27,840 nt of DNA from JBHHZI01 sp046757965 (GCA_046757965.1 JBHHZI010000026.1:1-27840); one strand, 5' to 3'; shown: positions 8,502-15,659, counted from the first letter of the stretch. The notes: a model not told the origin generated them from the sequence alone. Numbers and translations are program-made.

Positions 8502-9956
8502 TCACGACTTGCCCGGCAATGCGTGGCCCGCGGTCACGGAACCCCGGTCCGTCTCCACACCATGTTCCGGGTCCTGCAGATCGAACTTCTTGAGCCGGTA
8601 GCGGAGCGTGTCTCGCGATATGCCCAGCAGTCTGGCCGCGCGCACCTGGTTGTTCCCCGTCGCCCTCAGGGCCTTGCGAATGGCTTCCTTCTCCATCTCC
8701 TCGAGGGTCATGCGGCCGACGGGCACGGCCTCGCCGCGTGTGGCCTCTCCCCCCGCACGTCCCACCGTCGGCCGGCCGCTGCGGATCCCGCCGGGAAGCT
8801 GCTCCACGTCCAGGCACTCCCGATCTTCCAGGATCATGACCCGCTCGATGGCGTTCTTCAGCTCGCGGATGTTGCCATGCCACGGATACCGGACCAGGCA
8901 ATCCATCGCCGCGGCAGACACCTGCGTCGTGGCCTTGTGGAATTCCTTGTTGTAGTGATCGATGAAGTGCTGCACCAGCAGCGGGATATCCTCCCGGCGC
9001 TCGCGCAGCGGCGGCAGCGTGATCGGAATCACCTTCAGACGGTAGTACAGGTCCTCGCGGAAACGCCCTTCCCGGACGGCGTCCTCCAGGTTGCGATTGG
9101 TCGCGGCGATCACACGAACGTCGACGCGGATATCCCGTGTGCCGCCGACGCGTTTGAATGTTCTGTCCTCGAGGAATCGTAGGAGCTTCGCCTGCATGGC
9201 GATGCCCATCTCGGAGATCTCGTCCAGAAATGCCGTTCCTCCGTCGGCGACCTCCAGCAGACCCTTCTTCTGGATCTTCGCGTCGGTGAACGCTCCCCTC
9301 TCGTGGCCGAAGAGTTCACTCTCGAGCAACGATTCCGTGATGGCCGAGCAGGTGATGGTGACGAACGGTCGTTCCGCCCGGGCACTGCCGTAATGAATGG
9401 CCTTGGCCACCAGGTTCTTGCCGGTGCCGCTCTCGCCCTCGAGCAGCACCGTGGTCGCCTTGCTTGCCACGATCTTCTCGATGAGCGCCATCATCTCGAC
9501 CATCGGCGGACTCTCGCCGATGATCTGCATCCGTCCGAGATGCTCCCACCGTTCGCTGCGAAGACGCCGCACCTCGCGCCGCAGACGGGTGGTCTCCAGT
9601 GCCTTCTGCACGACCGCGCAGAGTTCGTCGAGATTGACCGGTTTGGTCAGGTAGTCGAAGCAGCCCAGTTTCATGGCCTGCACGGCCGTCTCCACCGTGC
9701 CGTACGCGGTCATCATCACCACCGAGACCTCCGGCATCTCGCGCCGCACGCGCTCGAGGATGTCGATGCCGGACATGTCGGGCAGTCGGTAGTCCAGAAG
9801 GAGCAGGTCGAGGTCGTCATCGGCCAGGAGTGCGAACCCCTGCTCGCCGGTCTCCGCCTCGACGACCGAATACCCCTCGGCGTGCAGCTTCTCGCGCATC
9901 GACCAGCGGATCAGCTTCTCATCCTCGAGTATCAGAATTCTCTCGTTGCGCATCAT
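8502..9956 (-). CDS. Sigma54-dependent response regulator (NtrC family)
   Basis: A 484-residue three-domain activator. The receiver domain (residues about 4-118) has the phosphoacceptor D55 in LLLLDYRLPD, T83 and K105. The AAA+ domain has Walker A GESGTGK (174-180), the sigma54-contacting loop GAFTDA (221-226), Walker B TAFLDEI (241-247) and the RYPWHGNIRELKN segment. A Fis-type helix-turn-helix ends the protein (RKALRATGNNQVRAARLLGISRDTLRYRLKKF). The usual glutamate after the Walker A lysine is asparagine here (GKN), a mild change. The ATG at 9956 overlaps the kinase stop as ATGA, so translation is coupled; a second ATG follows directly. Five sigma54 promoters lie nearby (11226-15838), so these are its most likely targets. 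It has no close resemblance that would justify a specific gene name. Confidence 0.95.
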   Translation of the reverse strand: MMRNERILILEDEKLIRWSMREKLHAEGYSVVEAETGEQGFALLADDDLDLLLLDYRLPDMSGIDILERVRREMPEVSVVMMTAYGTVETAVQAMKLGCFDYLTKPVNLDELCAVVQKALETTRLRREVRRLRSERWEHLGRMQIIGESPPMVEMMALIEKIVASKATTVLLEGESGTGKNLVAKAIHYGSARAERPFVTITCSAITESLLESELFGHERGAFTDAKIQKKGLLEVADGGTAFLDEISEMGIAMQAKLLRFLEDRTFKRVGGTRDIRVDVRVIAATNRNLEDAVREGRFREDLYYRLKVIPITLPPLRERREDIPLLVQHFIDHYNKEFHKATTQVSAAAMDCLVRYPWHGNIRELKNAIERVMILEDRECLDVEQLPGGIRSGRPTVGRAGGEATRGEAVPVGRMTLEEMEKEAIRKALRATGNNQVRAARLLGISRDTLRYRLKKFDLQDPEHGVETDRGSVTAGHALPGKS

Positions 9957-11167
9957 TCACCTGCCTTCCGGGGCAGGGTCAGTGTGGCCCGTGTGCCCCG
10001 TCCTGGATCACTCGAGATACGGATCGACCCGCCGTGGGCCTGGAGGATCTTCTGCACGATCGCCAGCCCGAGGCCGGAACCCCGGTGTCGAGTCGTGAAG
10101 AACGGCTGAAACACCCGGACCAGATCGGACGGCGCGATGCCCGGGCCCTCGTCGTCGACGATGACCTCCACCGTGTCGTTCAGCGCCCGGGTCCTCACGG
10201 TCACCGTCCCGCCATCCATCGCCTGAAGGGAGTTCTGGATCAGATTCAGAAAAACCTGCTCCAGTTGCTGAGGGTCGACCTCGACGACGGGGAGGGCCGC
10301 GTCGAGGTCCGTCCTGGCGCGATACTGACCGGAACGATGCTCGGCGACGGCAAAAGTCAGCACCCGGTCTAGCAGGGCATTCAGGTCCACGGGCTGGAGA
10401 TCGAGCGGCCGCGGGCGCGCGTACGAGAGAAGATCGCGGACGAGATTCTCCAGACGGATGATCTGCGCGACCAGTTCATCCACCACCTCCGCCTTGGCCG
10501 GATCCGCCTCCAGATCCCGCCGCAGGACCTCCATGGCCCCCTTCATGCCGGCCAGCGGGTTGCGAACCTCGTGGGCGATGCTGGCGGCGAGTTCGCCCAC
10601 CGCGGCCAGCCGCTCGGCCCGCTCCAGGGCCTTCTGTTGCCGCGCCTCGAAGTATGCGTCGAGGACGATCTGCATGTCCAGGTTCATCACCTTGCCGAGC
10701 GCGACCGCGGCAGCCTCACCCGATGGACCACCGAGGTGCTCCCGGGCCAGGGGGATCAGTTCCTCCAGGTAGATCGTGTAGCTGCCGATGTACCACTGTG
10801 GGCTCAGGCCGATGGACTCGTGCGCCCGCCCGATCCTCAACCGATCCTCGAGATACGTCTCATCGAACCGCCCGCGCGACAGACTGACGACGTAGGCCCT
10901 CTGGTACTCCTTCAGACGCTTCACCATGTCCGGTGCATGAAGCAGGTGCCGCAACGGTTCGAACCGGAGAAGATGATCGTAGAACCGCTCCACGATCCGG
11001 TCCGCCTCGCGGTCAAACGGTGCGCGCAGGCGGCGCAGCAGGCGGCACTCGTCGTCTCCGAGGCGCAGGTAGGCGAGTCGCTCGGCCAGCCGCTCCTGGG
11101 GCGAGTTGCGATCCCCGGTGACGCCGGGCAACCTCTCGAACCTTCTCTCCCGTGCCGGACGAGCCAT
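9953..11167 (-). CDS. Globin-coupled sensor histidine kinase
   Basis: A 404-residue cytoplasmic kinase. Residues about 25-170 match the globin-sensor/protoglobin pattern: DDECRLLRRLRAPF, then RIVERFYDHLLRFEPLRHLL, and GRAHESIGLSPQWYIGSY, in which H116 is the expected proximal haem ligand. The kinase core has the H-box GELAASIAHEVRNPLAG (H199), N-box QVFLNLIQNSLQAMDGG, G1 VDDEGPGIAP and G2 GSGLGLAIVQKI. No membrane helix is present. Globin-coupled sensors bind O2, NO or CO; most known ones drive chemotaxis or cyclic-di-GMP enzymes, and kinase versions are less common. The ATG at 11167 was chosen because GGGGGAGG lies just upstream and the region before it is arginine/proline shadow sequence; the spacing is only about two bases, so a slightly different start is possible. 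It is first in the operon and is read from a sigma54 promoter at 11241-11226. Confidence 0.9.
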   Translation of the reverse strand: MARPARERRFERLPGVTGDRNSPQERLAERLAYLRLGDDECRLLRRLRAPFDREADRIVERFYDHLLRFEPLRHLLHAPDMVKRLKEYQRAYVVSLSRGRFDETYLEDRLRIGRAHESIGLSPQWYIGSYTIYLEELIPLAREHLGGPSGEAAAVALGKVMNLDMQIVLDAYFEARQQKALERAERLAAVGELAASIAHEVRNPLAGMKGAMEVLRRDLEADPAKAEVVDELVAQIIRLENLVRDLLSYARPRPLDLQPVDLNALLDRVLTFAVAEHRSGQYRARTDLDAALPVVEVDPQQLEQVFLNLIQNSLQAMDGGTVTVRTRALNDTVEVIVDDEGPGIAPSDLVRVFQPFFTTRHRGSGLGLAIVQKILQAHGGSIRISSDPGRGTRATLTLPRKAGE

Positions 11168-11192
11168 CACCTCCCCCACGTCGGTTGTCCCG

Positions 11193-11212
11193 GGCCGCCG
11201 GGAGGGGCGGCC
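11193..11212 (-). promoter_or_regulatory. Stem-loop in the kinase operon leader with anti-Shine-Dalgarno loop
   Basis: On the minus strand the perfect 7-base arms GGCCGCC and GGCGGCC flank a six-base loop CCTCCC. The element starts about three bases after the transcription start predicted from the sigma54 promoter. The loop is the exact complement of GGGAGG at 11175-11170, the Shine-Dalgarno sequence of the kinase gene. It could stabilise the 5' end of the mRNA or pair with the ribosome site. The dyad is certain; the function is inference, and GC-rich DNA makes chance matches easier. Confidence 0.4.
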
Positions 11213-11225
11213 GCACCGGGTTGAA

Positions 11226-11241
11226 TGCAACGCCGGTGCCA
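11226..11241 (-). promoter_or_regulatory. Sigma54 (-24/-12) promoter of the kinase/regulator operon
   Basis: Read on the minus strand, TGGCACC-GGCG-TTGCA matches the consensus TGGCACG-N4-TTGCA with one change, and GG-N10-GC spacing is exact. The start point would be near 11215, giving a leader of about 48 bases before the kinase ATG at 11167. Because the second gene of the operon encodes a sigma54 activator, this predicts positive autoregulation. Confidence 0.8.
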
Positions 11242-11372
11242 TGCGGTCACGACGGATGCCTCTTCGGCCGCTGCTGCGCCTGCACAGGCCCCGCGGTCTC
11301 ACCCCGCATTCTTGCCGCTCTTCCGGCGGGCCAGATCCCACACTTGCGCCATATCCCCCACTCCCCAGTCAA

Positions 11373-11717
11373 TCATGCTTCACTCTCGGAAGCCAGGTCC
11401 AGGCTGCGGACAGTCTCGAGGCAGCGATCGATGACCTCTCGGGCCCGGCCCCAGTCCCCCGCGAAGACCGCATGGTTGACCTCCGTCAGGAGCGGCGCGC
11501 AGCCGCCCGCCTGCAGATACCCCTCGCAGAAGTGACACTGGACCTCGTCCTGACGGTCCACAGGAGCCTGATCCTGGCGCTCGTGTGCCACCTCGCAGAA
11601 GGCGTCTTCCTGGTTCAGTAGTTCCAGGACCGCCGGCTCGTCTTCCGCGGCGATCCGGCGGCGAACCTCCAGAAGGTTCGCAATGACCCGGGTCCGGGCC
11701 CTCTCGCGGTCTTGCAT
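11373..11717 (-). CDS. Small cysteine-rich protein of unknown function
   Basis: A 114-residue soluble protein that I do not recognise. It is helical and acidic, with five cysteines: C41, C61, C64, C73 and C99. The centre has a CHFC pair followed by C73 (CHFC-EGYLQAGGC), and histidines at 45, 62 and 82, so a zinc or iron-sulfur site is possible; it has no signal peptide and CHFC is not a haem c motif. The ATG at 11717 has GGAGG five bases upstream; the frame extends further upstream but that part is low-quality shadow sequence. Its own sigma54 promoter (11789-11774) lies back-to-back with that of the radical SAM gene. The stop lies about 130 bases before the kinase operon promoter, so it is a separate unit. 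Co-regulation with haem and redox proteins suggests a redox or metal role, but this is inference. Confidence 0.7.
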   Translation of the reverse strand: MQDRERARTRVIANLLEVRRRIAAEDEPAVLELLNQEDAFCEVAHERQDQAPVDRQDEVQCHFCEGYLQAGGCAPLLTEVNHAVFAGDWGRAREVIDRCLETVRSLDLASESEA

Positions 11718-11773
11718 GGTTGCCTCCGTTCCCGAAGACGCTCGCACGCCGTCTGCGCCTCCACCGGCAGGGC

Positions 11774-11789
11774 TGCAATCGCCGTGCCG
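11774..11789 (-). promoter_or_regulatory. Sigma54 promoter of the small cysteine-rich gene
   Basis: Read on the minus strand, CGGCACG-GCGA-TTGCA matches the sigma54 consensus except the first base, with exact GG-N10-GC spacing. The start point would be near 11763, 46 bases before the ATG at 11717. Its -24 end lies only 13 bases from the -24 end of the divergent promoter at 11803. Confidence 0.75.
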
Positions 11790-11802
11790 CTCGCTCCCGG
11801 GG

Positions 11803-11818
11803 TGGCCCGGGTCTTGCT
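11803..11818 (+). promoter_or_regulatory. Sigma54 promoter of the radical SAM gene
   Basis: TGGCCCG-GGTC-TTGCT has exact GG-N10-GC spacing and differs from the consensus at one position of the -24 block and at the final A/T base. The start point would be near 11829, 60 bases before the ATG at 11889. A 5-base dyad, AGACG-N9-CGTCT at 11736-11754, lies about 84 bases upstream of that start and is a weak candidate for an activator site. Confidence 0.72.
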
Positions 11819-11888
11819 TTATCCTCGGGCGGCGCACCCGCGAACTGCTCGGCCCATCCGCCGGTCGCCACATGGAGGAGGATGAACC

Positions 11889-13082
11889 ATGCCGCACCCG
11901 CTGGTCCGCAGGCAACATTCAGATCGGTCGGAGCGGCCGTTCATGATCATCTGGGAGACCACCCGGGCCTGTGACCTGGCCTGCCGGCACTGCCGGGCCG
12001 AGGCCCAGCCGGAGACCGCGCCGGGGGTCCTGGACCACGAGGAGGGCAGGCGCCTTCTCGAAGCTGCCCGCAGGTTCGGCCGTCCCGCGCCGCTGTTCAT
12101 CTTCACCGGCGGCGATCCCTTCAAGCGGGCGGACATCTTCGACCTGGTCCGCCATGCGGCGGCAATCGGTCTGGCGCCCGCCGTGTCGCCTTCCGGCACG
12201 CCCTTGCTGACCCGGAACAATCTTCTCCGGCTCAAGGACGCCGGCGCCAAGGCAATCTCGCTGAGCGTGGATGCGCCGACCGCCGCCGAACATGACGACT
12301 TCCGCAGAGTTCCCGGCTCGTTCGACCTGACGCTGAGCGGCTGGCAGGCGGCACGCGACATCCGGCTCAAGGTCCAGCTCAACACGACGGTCACCCGGTA
12401 CAACCTCCACAGCCTGCCGCGCATGTTTGAACTCGTGCAGCACATGGGGGCCATGACCTGGAGCCTCTTCTTCCTGGTTCCCACCGGACGCGGCCAGGCG
12501 GAGGACGAGATCTCTCCCCGGGAATACGAGGCGGTGCTGCACTTCCTCTACGACGCGTCCAAGTACATCAGCGCCAAGACGACCGAGGGGCACCATTACA
12601 AGCGGGTCGTGGTGCAGAGGACCGTCCTGGACGAGAAGGGATTGTCGCCGGCGGACCACATCGACCTGGATCCGGTGTACCACGAGTTGAAGACGGAACT
12701 GGACGTTATCGTCGCCGAGCACGGCCTGACGCCGCGCCGGGCCGTGGTCCGGACACCGATGCACATCAATTCCGGCGACGGATTGATCTTCATCTCACAG
12801 ACCGGCGAGGTCTTCCCCAGCGGCTTCCTGCCGGTGAGCGCCGGCAACATCCGAGATCGATCGCTCCTGGACATCTACCGCAACGCGCCCCTGTTTCGCG
12901 ACCTCCGCGACCCCGACAAGCTGTCCGGCCGCTGCGGCCGCTGCGAGTTCGTGCACGTCTGCGGGGGGTCCCGGGCTCGCGCCTACGCCACCACCGGGGA
13001 CATGATGGGAGAGGAACCGTTCTGCACGTACGAGCCCGGCAGCTTCGCCTTCCAGCGCGCCGTGACCGCCCACCTGGGTTGA
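11889..13082 (+). CDS. Radical SAM/SPASM protein (TIGR04053-like)
   Basis: A 397-residue radical SAM enzyme. The 4Fe-4S motif is CDLACRHC (C28, C32, C35), preceded by IIWETTRACD; FTGGDP is the glycine-rich SAM-binding strand. A C-terminal SPASM-like set binds further clusters: C349, C352, C358 (CGRCEFVHVCGGSRARA) and C379 (EEPFC). The phrase RHCRAEAQP and the segment MTWSLFFLVPTGRG recall the TIGR04053 family and, more distantly, NirJ/AhbD enzymes of haem d1 and alternative haem synthesis. The substrate is not known. The ATG is preceded by GGAGGAGG. It has its own sigma54 promoter and is followed 124 bases later by the octaheme cytochrome, so a role in maturing that enzyme or in haem chemistry is possible but unproven. 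Confidence 0.88.
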   Translation: MPHPLVRRQHSDRSERPFMIIWETTRACDLACRHCRAEAQPETAPGVLDHEEGRRLLEAARRFGRPAPLFIFTGGDPFKRADIFDLVRHAAAIGLAPAVSPSGTPLLTRNNLLRLKDAGAKAISLSVDAPTAAEHDDFRRVPGSFDLTLSGWQAARDIRLKVQLNTTVTRYNLHSLPRMFELVQHMGAMTWSLFFLVPTGRGQAEDEISPREYEAVLHFLYDASKYISAKTTEGHHYKRVVVQRTVLDEKGLSPADHIDLDPVYHELKTELDVIVAEHGLTPRRAVVRTPMHINSGDGLIFISQTGEVFPSGFLPVSAGNIRDRSLLDIYRNAPLFRDLRDPDKLSGRCGRCEFVHVCGGSRARAYATTGDMMGEEPFCTYEPGSFAFQRAVTAHLG

Positions 13083-13206
13083 CCTCGCCCCGGTCTCTTC
13101 CGGCGGTGTCCTGCGGCGACCACACGGAGTACGATGGGGCCTGCGCACCTGCCCGGACCGGGCATCCACCTGCTGACCGGCCATCCGGCTGATCTTGGAG
13201 GAGAAG

Positions 13207-14604
13207 ATGAGAGCCGTCTCACTGGCATCTTGCGTGGCGCTTGCTCTGTTGCCCGGCGCCTCCCGCGCCGAGCCGCCCGACTGCCTGGCCTGTCACGCCG
13301 GCCGTTCGCCGGGCATCGTCGCCCAGTGGAAGAGTTCCCGGCATTTCGAATTCGACGTCACCTGCATCGATTGCCACCGGGCGGAGCCGGCCGACGTCGA
13401 TGCGTTCGACCACCACGGCGCCACCATCGCCGTGATCGTGTCTCCGGCCGATTGCGCCCAGTGTCACCAGGAGGAATTCGAGCAGCAGAAGGGCTCGCAC
13501 CACGCCAAGGCAGGCGACATCCTCGGCTCTCTCGACAACCTGCTCGGAGAGGTCATCGGCGGCGCCCCGGTGGTCGACGCCGGTTGCCGCCAGTGCCATG
13601 GTTCCGAGGTCCGGATCGATGCGAACGGGCGGCCAACGCCCGAGACGTGGCCGAACACCGGCATGGGGCGCATCAACCCGGACGGGTCCAGAGGATCGTG
13701 CTCCGCCTGCCACGCCCGCCACGAGTTCTCCCGCGCCCAGGCGCGCCAGCCGGAGGCCTGTGGAAAATGTCATCTCGGTCCGGATCACCCGCAGATGGAG
13801 GTCTGGGAGGAATCGAAGCACGGCATCCTCTATCATGCGAACCGGGAGAAGATGAACCTGGACAAGGACACCTGGCGGGCCGGCAAGGACTACTTCACCG
13901 GCCCGACCTGCGCGTCCTGTCACATGGGGGCAGCCGGGAGCCAGCGGGTGACCCACGATGTGGGAGAGAGAATCTCCTGGACGCTGCGACCACCGGTCTC
14001 CAGACGGCTGAACATGGTCATCTTCGCGGATGACAGCAAGGAAGACATCCTCGGTGATGACCCGGAGTTGCCGGCCATCGGGAGCACGATCAACGGCAAG
14101 AAGGTCGTCGACGTGCTCACCTGGAAGGACCGCCGCGCGCGCATGATGACCGTCTGCCGCCAGTGCCATGACGAGAGCTTCGCGAAGAGCGCCTACGCCC
14201 AGTTCGAGGGAGTCGTCGAGCTGTACAACACGAAATTCGCGCTGCCGGCCCGGTCGATCATGGAGGAACTGAAGAAGCGCGGGTTGATCACCCCGGCGAA
14301 CTTCGACGACCCCATCGAGTGGACCTGGTGGGAGCTGTGGCACCACGAGGGGCGACGGACGCGACATGGCGCCGCCATGCAGGGTCCCGACTACACGTGG
14401 TGGCACGGGATGTACGAGGTCGCGAAAAACTTCTATCAGACGTTCATCCCGCAGCTCGAGGAGGTGGCCGGCAAGAAAGTCGCGAGGGAACTCCTCGACC
14501 GGTATGTGTACGTCCAGGAGGGACACACGTGGCACAGGGACGGAATGAGCGCCGAATCGTTGCAGCGCATCCGCGCCTACTATCGGAAACGCTACGAGCA
14601 ATGA
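13207..14604 (+). CDS. Octaheme cytochrome c, hydroxylamine oxidoreductase (HAO) family
   Basis: A 465-residue secreted cytochrome with a signal peptide (residues 1-21, GASRA before the likely cut) and eight CXXCH motifs at C26, C53, C83, C127, C165, C185, C235 and C317. After the last haem the family segment GRRTRHGAAMQGPDYTWWHGMYEVAKNFY (split here: GRRTRHGAAM, then GPDYTWWHGMYEV) identifies the HAO group. In HAO the fourth haem is catalytic; family members with a haem-tyrosine crosslink oxidise hydroxylamine or hydrazine, while those lacking it (epsilon-HAO type) are thought to reduce nitrite, NO or hydroxylamine. I cannot decide by eye whether a crosslinking tyrosine is present. The ATG at 13207 is chosen because GGAGGAG precedes it; a TTG four codons earlier lies inside that site. 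No haoB or cytochrome c554/cM552 partner is near, and a reductive, detoxifying or ammonifying role fits the context better. Confidence 0.9.
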   Translation: MRAVSLASCVALALLPGASRAEPPDCLACHAGRSPGIVAQWKSSRHFEFDVTCIDCHRAEPADVDAFDHHGATIAVIVSPADCAQCHQEEFEQQKGSHHAKAGDILGSLDNLLGEVIGGAPVVDAGCRQCHGSEVRIDANGRPTPETWPNTGMGRINPDGSRGSCSACHARHEFSRAQARQPEACGKCHLGPDHPQMEVWEESKHGILYHANREKMNLDKDTWRAGKDYFTGPTCASCHMGAAGSQRVTHDVGERISWTLRPPVSRRLNMVIFADDSKEDILGDDPELPAIGSTINGKKVVDVLTWKDRRARMMTVCRQCHDESFAKSAYAQFEGVVELYNTKFALPARSIMEELKKRGLITPANFDDPIEWTWWELWHHEGRRTRHGAAMQGPDYTWWHGMYEVAKNFYQTFIPQLEEVAGKKVARELLDRYVYVQEGHTWHRDGMSAESLQRIRAYYRKRYEQ

Positions 14605-14612
14605 TCATGGAC

Positions 14613-14643
14613 GGGCCGGTCCCGCCCGGGCGGCGACCGGCCC
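14613..14643 (+). terminator. Near-perfect 31-base hairpin after the octaheme gene
   Basis: Nine bases after the HAO-family stop, arms GGGCCGGTC (14613-14621) and GACCGGCCC (14635-14643) enclose CCGCCCGGGCGG (14622-14633), which is itself a perfect palindrome; only one C is unmatched. This is the strongest hairpin noticed in the window. No T-run follows, so it is either a factor-assisted terminator or a 3' structure protecting the cytochrome mRNA. The next gene starts 17 bases later. Confidence 0.5.
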
Positions 14644-14659
14644 TGACGGTGAGTGACTC

Positions 14660-15049
14660 GTGATCGAGACCCGGTACCTTCCGGAGGTGCCCGCCGCCCA
14701 GGTGGTCGTCACGGGTGAGATGTCGATGGCGGAATACGGCCAGGCGATCGCCGACCTCATGGCCGCTCCGTGGTTCACGCCCGGTCTGGGCGCCATCTGG
14801 GATTTCCGCGGCGGAACGCTCCGGGCCCTCGGACCGGATCAGCTGCGCAAGATCGCGGAGTACAACCGGGAGATCGCTTCACGACGCGGCCCCCGCTGGC
14901 GGGTCGCCGTGCTGGTCTCGTGTGATGTGGACTTCGGCCTGACGCGCGAGTTCGAGGCATATGCGGTGTCGGTCCCCATCGAGGTCCGCATCGTCGACGA
15001 TCTCGCCGAGGCGACCCGCTGGCTCGCCGCCGCAGAACCGGGTGCCTGA
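14660..15049 (+). CDS. STAS/SpoIIAA-like protein
   Basis: A 129-residue soluble protein starting at GTG, with GGTGAG a few bases upstream. The alternation of strands and helices (VVVTGEMSMAEYGQAIADLMAAPWF, LGAIWDFRGGTLRALGPDQLRKIAEY, WRVAVLVSCDVDFGLTREFEAYA, VEVRIVDDLAEATRWLAA) fits the SpoIIAA/STAS-like fold seen in many small bacterial proteins of unknown role. I see no conserved phosphoacceptor serine that would make it an anti-anti-sigma factor. It follows the octaheme gene and its hairpin on the same strand, 55 bases after the stop. A link to that gene is possible but not shown. Confidence 0.6.
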   Translation: MIETRYLPEVPAAQVVVTGEMSMAEYGQAIADLMAAPWFTPGLGAIWDFRGGTLRALGPDQLRKIAEYNREIASRRGPRWRVAVLVSCDVDFGLTREFEAYAVSVPIEVRIVDDLAEATRWLAAAEPGA

Positions 15050-15201
15050 GGCGCAGAGCGACTGGAAGGAGGCGGGCTCACGCAACAGCGCGCCGGCGCG
15101 GTGGCGGGCGACAGACCGGACAGACTCTTTCGCCCTCGGCTGGGGGATGACTTCACGCACAGCCGCCCGATGTGACAGGTCGGATTCGAGGTGGGCTCGG
15201 C

Positions 15202-15522
15202 CTACCCGAGGGTCTTCACGTAGTGAGCGATGGCCTCGATCTCGGCAGCGGAGAGCTTCTCCTTGTACGCCTTCATCTTGCCCTTCCCCTCCTCGATCTG
15301 CTTGATGATCGCCTCGAGGGAGGTCGCCTTCTGCCACGCGGCATCGTTGAAATTCCCCGAGCCCTTGGCCATCTTCTTCGCGGCTCCGTCCTTGCCGTGG
15401 CACAGAGCGCACTTGCGGTTGTACAGGGCCTTGCCGTCGGGGCCATCGGCGGCCTGGACGGCGCCCAGCCCGGTCACGCCCACGACCGCGGCGATGGCCA
15501 GCCACGAGATCAGCTTCTTCAT
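15202..15522 (-). CDS. Monoheme class I cytochrome c
   Basis: A 106-residue periplasmic cytochrome with a signal peptide (KK then hydrophobic residues 4-22, AVQA before the likely cut), one CALCH motif (C38, C41, H42) and M83 in GKGKMKAYKEKL as the likely sixth ligand. The final helix SAAEIEAIAHYVKTL is typical of small cytochromes c. The ATG has AGGAGGAA upstream on the coding strand. It has an exact-consensus sigma54 promoter (15675-15660) with a leader of about 127 bases. It could carry electrons between the nine-heme cytochrome and the octaheme enzyme or a terminal oxidase; that route is inference. Confidence 0.92.
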   Translation of the reverse strand: MKKLISWLAIAAVVGVTGLGAVQAADGPDGKALYNRKCALCHGKDGAAKKMAKGSGNFNDAAWQKATSLEAIIKQIEEGKGKMKAYKEKLSAAEIEAIAHYVKTLG

Positions 15523-15659
15523 GTCGTTCCTCCTGAAGATTCACTCCCGGCCTGCCCCGGAGCGACGGGCCGCGAACATTGTGACCCAGGAACCGGGACA
15601 CTGTCCACCGGCTTCACCGGCGACCGGAGCCGTCCCCGGACTCCTTCTTCGCTCGGTAT

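Noticed and set aside
11796..11811. Repeated CCCGGG palindromes overlapping the radical SAM promoter as an operator
   Set aside because: Short GC palindromes are frequent in this DNA and these overlap the sigma54 promoter itself; no second copy occurs at the other promoters.
13159..13174. Sixth sigma54-like site (CGGGCATCCACCTGCT) before the octaheme gene
   Set aside because: GG-N10-GC spacing is right, but the -24 block lacks TGGCAC and the -12 block has CTGC; one such match is expected by chance in GC-rich DNA. The gene may be read through from the radical SAM promoter.
13219..14601. 460-codon open frame on the minus strand across the octaheme gene
   Set aside because: It mirrors a gene with eight CXXCH motifs and a good ribosome site; the antisense product has no recognisable domain. 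Long antisense frames are normal at this GC content.
14618..14634. GG-N10-GC spacing within the hairpin after the octaheme gene
   Set aside because: Flanking bases do not resemble a sigma54 promoter; the spacing is a by-product of the palindrome.
15113..15154. GGGCGA/TCGCCC-type dyad between the STAS-like and cytochrome c genes as a terminator
   Set aside because: Six-base arms with a loop of about 20 bases and no T-run; not convincing for either strand.
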